Shown here: piece by piece, positions 58,190-64,000 of the stretch
Position numbering within the stretch: the stretch's first letter is position 1
How the letters are laid out: each line of letters begins with the position of its first letter
Source: Burhinus oedicnemus
Lineage: Eukaryota; Chordata; Aves; Charadriiformes; Burhinidae
DNA length: 64,000 nucleotides
Reading direction: 5' to 3'
NCBI GenBank assembly: GCA_008921705.1
Contig: VFFE01007039.1
Location: forward strand, 1,149,605 to 1,213,604
Program-made: the position numbers and the translations under genes
Notes under the pieces: generated by a model
Seen by the model: the letters and a program-made list of their open reading frames with translations, nothing else
Told to the model about the DNA's origin: nothing
Databases searched by the model: none

Positions 58190-61179
58190 TGCAGATAATT
58201 CCCAGTGAGCACTACCAGCTCCGGGGGGGGCAGAGTTAATGTTTTATTGGCATGTACCTTGATTCTGTATTTCCTGGATTTGAATTTTCCACTTGGAAAG
58301 GTCTCTGCTACAACCAGGTCATCTTAACTCTGGATTAATAGGGTTGTTTTTTACTTCCCCGTAACCCTGAGTTTCTTTTTGGTAAGGTAGCTGTAATTGT
58401 CTTCAAAGACTTTCTTTCAGAGTTTTTAGCATCTCATGTTGCATATGGCCTCTAGAACCAAACTGAGATTTGTAAAGGAAATTACAAATGCCAAATACTG
58501 AATGCAGAAAGCTATAAATGTAATTTGACCAGTGAATACATCTACTTACAAAAGAGCACATCTCTGCAGCATCAGAGTGAGAAATCTCTGTACTAGGTGT
58601 GGGAGAAGAGGCTCTGCAGGTGCTGGGACAACAGGACAGAGCCAGGAGCTTGCTGTTGTTTTCAGACAAACATTCAATTCCTAGGAGGCATACTCCAGTC
58701 ACTTAAAGAAAGGGTGATGACAACGCAGCAGGTTTGAAAACCCTGAGGGACTTTCAGCCACTGCCACCCCTAGGTACATGGGATGAGCATCACCCTCATT
58801 TTCTGCCCTCGTGGGCAGCCCCACTGACACAGCCCAACGGCAGAAATTGGTGACCTCCTTCCCATCGGCTAAGCAACACCTTCCCCCAGAGCAGCTGGGC
58901 AGGGTGGACATCCCCAGTGCCACACAGCTTCCCAGGCCTCAACACACAGCCAGCTAGCAGGAGCTACCACGACAGAAGCCAAGCAGAACCTGCAAGGAGC
59001 TCTTCAGCATTGTATAAGCCCTACCAGACCAGCAGTGCTGGCACTTCATCCTCTCAGCCTAGGGACAAGCCAAGCAAGCACATGTCGCCATCTAGAATAA
59101 ACATCTACAAGGCCTGGTTAACCGCCCTCTTCAACCCTACATCCACCCAGTGTGCCCACAGGCAGGCTTCTTCAACCTTATGCCAAACCAGGGCATTATG
59201 ACTTTATTCTGGTGGTTTGGAACAATTTCAGGGTTCTCCCTTGATCCCCCAAGCCTTGTATAAATGTAAACTTCCCACTGAAACTGAAAAGAGGGCGAAT
59301 CAGGTCCTGCAGCTTTTCCTTTTCATCGTTGCCCGGCTGTAAATCATTATACAGCAGGCAAGGCCAGAGAGCATACAGCCCCATGGTTGCCACAGAGATG
59401 GGTGGGCAGTGCCAGATCCCCCAGCTGACCCTGTCACAGGTACCTGCCCTCATAAAGGGAACAAACCTATTAGAGGGCTTGCAGCATGCCGTTGGCATCA
59501 GTGGGTACCAGCAAAGCAAGAAGCAGCAAGACCCCTTCCCTCCTCCTCCAGCTTCCATGACCGCTCTTTTCTTCATTTTTTTGCAAACTGACCAACTCGC
59601 CAGCCACGTGGCAAAGGTTTCCTCCCACGTACCCTGTGTGAGTGTCCTCCTACCCAATACCTAGAAGAAAGGCTAACCTGACATGGCAGCAACTTGAACC
59701 AGTCCAGAGCATTTCATCTCAACATGACAGCCTCACCAGCACTATTTCACATGAAGCCCACTTACCCACACACGAACAGTCCCTCGCAGGTGACTGCTTC
59801 TGGGATGGCTCAAAAACAATCCTTGGTTCAAGCCAGCTATAGTATATATTAAAGCTTAGAGTCGGAGTTTTCCTTTATCATCACTTAAGAACATGACAGC
59901 CTTCACTAGGCCAGACTAAATGATGTGGACAGAGTAGTTTATACTGACCTTGATCAGAGGTTGCTCATTCAGCAGTACAGGAGATGTCAAAATTCAGCCA
60001 AGCAGCCATTTCTCCAAGATGACCCAGTTGTTTCAACAGTGACAACCATTGGGTAATACACTACTTTTTACTCTCTCTCTTTCCCCCTCCACCCCCACTC
60101 CAATGTCACTGGAAAAAAAAAAATCCTTTATCTCTTAAATAAAACAACCAATAGATTTGACTCACCCTTTTGAATAAACAGGCTTGAGCAAAGCCTATTT
60201 CTTAGGAAAATTCTCCCATGTCCTCTGTGTCCTACTCTATCCTGCTGCAGTACAACTTGGATTTTAATTCCTCAACTAAAGTGGCTTCTGCATTCCGTAC
60301 AGAAGTTTTTAAGTAGGGACCTCTTTTTATCTATTCTTACAGCTGCTTTCTTACAATTACATTAGCTATCTATTTATTTTCCTGCTTGGAGAAAAAAAAA
60401 TAGTCAAACCAAGCAACTCACCATTATGTCTCTTAAAGTATATATGCACTTTTCTATAAAGCTCTGCAAGTTCTACAGAGCTTCATCCCCTTCTTGTCTT
60501 AATAAGACTCATTTTAAAGGGCACCAATATTCCCAAGGAAATGGTGCCGCCTCCTCTTACTGCACCAGAAAACGCATTTCAAACATAAACAAGCTAGCAG
60601 CAACCATATCTTTGTTTGGCAAATGGAGTAGTCTCATCACTTAGTCCTGTTCATAGCAACACACAAAGGAGTACTCTGTAGCCAGGGGTAATAGCTGATC
60701 CCATAATCTGGCACTAACACTTAGAAAGATTAATTACCCTATTAAGATCTTAGACACTACTAAGAAAATCTTTGTATAAACCTTTTAACTCACAACAAAT
60801 GCAGCATATTTGGTGCCATCAGTTTGTTGCACAATAAAGGTTCTCACCCTCCCACACTTGTTCAGTTTTGTCTCTGTCTCCCATACTATATAAACACACG
60901 CACACGTGCTCACACACACAGTGCTTTTTTTTTTTTTGCTTTTGCTTTTTTTTTTTTTTTGCGCTGTTTTCCCAATACAAAGGAATAAAGTACAAGTGTG
61001 TTTGGAGCAGATAAAGTAAAAACTCCTTCTGTCCCCAAATTGGCTGCCTCAGAGATTAAGCAGCAAGAGCAGACGCTCACTGATTCAAAGGCTGCTGCTG
61101 TGTCAGAAACCAGAGGCACCTAAGCAGATTCAGGTTGTAATCCCTACGCAAATTATATATCCAAAAATATGAAGAGGGT
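58190..61179. other. Noncoding sequence, no gene recognised
   Basis: A moderate-GC first half contains a 153-codon minus frame (59657-59196) that overlaps a 111-codon plus frame; neither is recognised. The second half is AT-rich, with an A11 run at 60113-60123 and the CA/poly-T block at 60893-60960. Confidence 0.5.
60893..60960. repeat. CA-rich repeat followed by T13 and T15 runs
   Basis: Interrupted CA units (60893-60921), then T13 (60925-60937), GCTTTTGC, and T15 (60946-60960). Confidence 0.9.
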
Positions 61180-61460
61180 TAAATTATTAAAGCATGTTAT
61201 CAAAGACACCTTCTAAAGCATATCGTTACTGATTAGCGCCATCAGATGCCAATGCAAAATAGCTCGTCACCTTGGCACAGCCTCTCACTTCCACACTATC
61301 TCACTCTCTCACTCTGTCCTTCTCCGCCACGTCGTCACCAGCAAGAAAAGCCGCGACAGTGTGAACAGACCTAGATAAAGTGAATGTGAGTCATCCAGCA
61401 ATGTTTAAGATCACCATTATTGCCCCAGCTATCCATAAGGCGATTGCATGTGATTAAAGG
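61180..61460. promoter_or_regulatory. Candidate conserved noncoding element
   Basis: Complex sequence with a TCF/LEF-like ATCAAAG near 61199, CTGATTAGC near 61229, AGATGCCAATGCAAAAT near 61244, and GCGATTGCATGTGATTAAAG at 61440-61459. A short TCTCACTC repeat lies at 61285-61315. Function is inferred from motif content only. Confidence 0.25.
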
Positions 61461-62369
61461 CTGGGGCAAGAGAGAAGCGCATGCTTCAGGTGCAGCCTGT
61501 GAGGAGGCAGCCGGAGGCTCTCCCCTGCTGGGAAGCAAGTGGGAGGACGCAGGGAATAACGCTTTACCTGCGCCCCACTTCCCTTATTCGCATCTGGGGA
61601 TGAAATGCCGGACTTTCCACTGGGGAAATGCTTGGGCTGCAAGTCAAAGGTGCGATCTAACATTTCACAGTCCTTTTCTGAGGAGGCGCTTCCAAAAAGA
61701 GCATTGTAAAATCATTGATGCCTCTGTCTTGCAAGGGAAATGGTGGGAGCACCTCCTAGCCTAGATCCTAAATGCAACGGGCATCAGCAGTTAACTTCAG
61801 ATTGCCAACAAACTGACCATAGTACAAAGATCACATCTGCTTTGATGCATCTCTTCTACATACTTGTTGCTTGAGCTTACTATTTTGATTTCAAAATATA
61901 TCTGAAGAAGCTGACCTTGGGAACATACCAGGAATCCAAAAAAATAACATTCACATCCTAAAACATAGTTTTCTCATTGCTCATCACAGCTTTTCTTGAT
62001 AATTGCCGGGCCAAAGTTTTGTCGAGGATAATTTCATCTGTCAGCAGCTGGTGTGGGTGGGTGAGTGGCCATCTTTACTGGTACACAGGGAAAGATCTGA
62101 CACCAGGAGTTGTCTGAACAGCTTTTGTTATTCACAGCCATACAAGTAGCTGCCACTTTGCAAATCAGACCCTGATGCCCAACCAGACTTGCTGCATTTC
62201 GAATGCTTTCCCCATGAACACCCTCAGTAAGGTATAACCCAGCCTCACTATGCAATCACATTGTTCATATAAGCAGTCAATGACATTATTTGCACAAGCC
62301 TACACTGAGGATGACCCATTTCTTCCTCCCTGACATCTGGTAGGTTTTTTGCAACCCAGTGGCCAGGAC
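61461..62369. other. Noncoding sequence, no gene recognised
   Basis: The first 200 bases are GC-richer, and the 114-codon plus frame at 61420-61764 passes through them without recognisable similarity. The remainder is AT-rich and shows nothing I can name. Confidence 0.5.
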
Positions 62370-62720
62370 AGAGCATAGTAACTCTAATAATCTTCCGCTG
62401 CTGCATCCAGGTCCCTTTCAGTGCCTTATGGCCCGCGCTGCTCCTGCCGCAGCGATTATGGAGACAGCAGTTGTGCTGTAATTAGGATCCTCCTGGGCCA
62501 GCCAATCTGAATTAGCAGCAGAGGCCAGCTGCTCCACTGCCAGCCAGATCTTTTTGGCACACCCTCCTCTCGGGCACTCGTCCCCTCCTGGAACCCATCC
62601 TCTCTTCCCGGCCGCCGGCAACACGAGGGCAGGCTTTTGACAAAGAAAATTGCCTCCTTTCCACCACAGCCGTCCCTATCCAACACTGCAGCCGGCCGAG
62701 GCTTTCCCCAAGGAAGGCTG
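62370..62720. promoter_or_regulatory. CpG-rich patch with homeodomain and CCAAT-like words
   Basis: About 350 bases with locally high CpG (GGCCCGCGCTG, TGCCGCAGCG, CCCGGCCGCCGGC, GCCGGCCGAGG) and raised GC. Inside are TGTAATTAGG at 62477-62486, AGCCAATC near 62500, GAATTAGC near 62509, and CAGCTG at 62526-62531. It could be a small CpG island, a promoter of an unseen transcript, or an enhancer. The minus strand is open in three frames, an effect of composition; none of the translations is recognised. Confidence 0.3.
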
Positions 62721-63952
62721 AGTCCAAAGCACGACCCAATGCCCCAGTGTTCGTTCCCACAGGAACCTGCTGCTGCTTCAGCCCTTCCGTGTTGCTTTCA
62801 CTGCCAGAAGACATGTTTTGCACATAGTGGATGTGCACATTTCTTTTAGTATCAAAAGATAAAGGGGGGGGAGTATGTTCAATATTGCTCTACCCTGTCC
62901 TTTCCCCTCCTGGTGTGACCACCTCAGAGTGACACATTAAGAACCTCTCATTATGGTTTCATCTTTCCATCTTTTCCCAGAGTTAGAGCTCTGCACCATT
63001 CATACTTCCTTTAATTAAGGAAGAAAAAAGTGTGTCCACTTATTTGTTTGCTTCCTACTACTACCAACAACATATAAGAGCCTGTACTTAAAAATAAATA
63101 AATAATTAAATAAGTAAACAGACCAAAGAAACCCACAACCACACATGTGTCTTTTCACTCTTGATTTGTTACAGTCTCTGTTTTCCCTCTGTTCAGGCTT
63201 GAGCAACAGACAACCCATGGTCATATTCATTCTTGGACAGTTTTACTTCCTTTTTTGATTTTTATTAATTATTTCCATGTTGCAATGAATTATCCGTCTT
63301 ACTTTTTTCTTTGATTTTAAACATTATTTAAAAAAAAAAAAAAGAAGAAAATCAGTCTACTGTCATCCATCAAAAGCAAGAGTCTCCCAAGAGATGACAA
63401 CACCCTTGCCTGCAATGCACGGTGCTATGACCATGGCCATCATAAGAAAATCCAGATCAGAGATACACCCTTGGTTTTCCTACAGAGCCAGTAGCTCATT
63501 CTGATATGCCTGCTTTCACTCCTCCACATCTTGTAGGGGAGATGGATGGTCCCCTCAGCAGACAAAGCTAAAAACACTGTAGATAGTTGGTGACATTCTG
63601 GTGAGGAAAGTTGACATTAACTAGCTTCATAATCCCAAACCTAAGGGGGATTGGTAAAGGTTTAGTGAAATAGGTTCTGAAAGCAGGAAAGTTGTTCTCT
63701 AGTACTTCCCATGGGCACAGGTTGACTTTACAACTCTGTTCCTAGGAAGAATTGTCATCATTCTTCTCTTAAATTAATTTCAAAATTACTATGCTTTCAA
63801 ATAGTAAAAAGTGGCTATGGTGCACTGCTTCAAGAATATATAAGTTTCAATCAAGTTTCTATCACCATTTGCTTTTGTTAAAGGTGGGTTTTTTGCTCAA
63901 AATAACTTTTTTAATATGCATGTTAGAGAGTGAGAACAGTCTTTCCTTAAGC

Positions 63953-63956
<4 letters not shown>
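62721..63956. other. Noncoding sequence, no gene recognised
   Basis: AT-rich with a G9 run near 62864, an AAAT-type patch at 63089-63118 and an A-rich run at 63330-63343. No feature beyond simple repeats is seen. Confidence 0.55.
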
Positions 63957-63985
<29 letters not shown>

Positions 63986-64000
63986 TGGTTTGTTTTTTTT
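63957..64000. repeat. Poly-T tract at the window edge
   Basis: T27 at 63957-63983, a short AATGG interruption, and a further T run that reaches the last base, so its full extent is not visible. Confidence 0.9.

Noticed and set aside
59196..59657. 153-codon minus frame overlapped by a 111-codon plus frame
   Set aside because: No family resemblance, and opposite-strand overlap points to composition.
1..64000. CRISPR arrays, bacterial operons, rRNA genes, telomeric arrays or mitochondrial insertions
   Set aside because: No regularly spaced repeats, no tightly packed coding frames, no TTAGGG arrays and no rRNA or mitochondrial gene words were seen.

Overview
This window looks like nuclear DNA from a bird, or at least a sauropsid. 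It holds no protein-coding gene that I can support. The best evidence for the host is two relics of CR1 LINEs, the dominant interspersed repeat of bird genomes, both on the minus strand. The copy at 13352-14260 is old. The copy at 33875-34125 is younger and still reads as the C-terminal tail of the CR1 reverse-transcriptase ORF. I recognise no mammalian SINEs or L1, no bacterial-style operon, no rRNA and no intact tRNA. Base composition is moderately AT-rich, with many A/T homopolymers and a few GC-richer islands.

Layout. Positions 1-13351 are mostly unique noncoding sequence, with a GC-richer block at 5440-6060 that includes a C-run tract. The old CR1 follows at 13352-14260. Positions 14261-33874 are noncoding, with a small CpG-rich patch (16970-17260), low-complexity tracts (22990-23135), several homeodomain-motif-rich stretches and an inverted-repeat element (30666-30844). 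After the second CR1 copy, 34126-64000 is again noncoding. It carries a tRNA-derived SINE-like relic (45153-45230), short perfect hairpins, a cluster of three abutting restriction palindromes (55355-55372) and a CpG/homeobox-motif patch near 62370-62720.

Interpretation. The window is best read as an intergenic or long-intron segment. Several AT-rich, repeat-free stretches dense in TAAT cores, with an RFX-like X-box in one, are what conserved noncoding enhancers near developmental genes often look like. Conservation cannot be judged from one sequence, so these are candidates only. The open reading frames present, up to 188 codons, match no family I recognise and are of a size chance alone can give in 64 kb. 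I found no convincing new system. The most distinctive unexplained structure is the 179-bp inverted repeat at 30666-30844, whose inner 39-base arms match at 34 of 39 positions without gaps.
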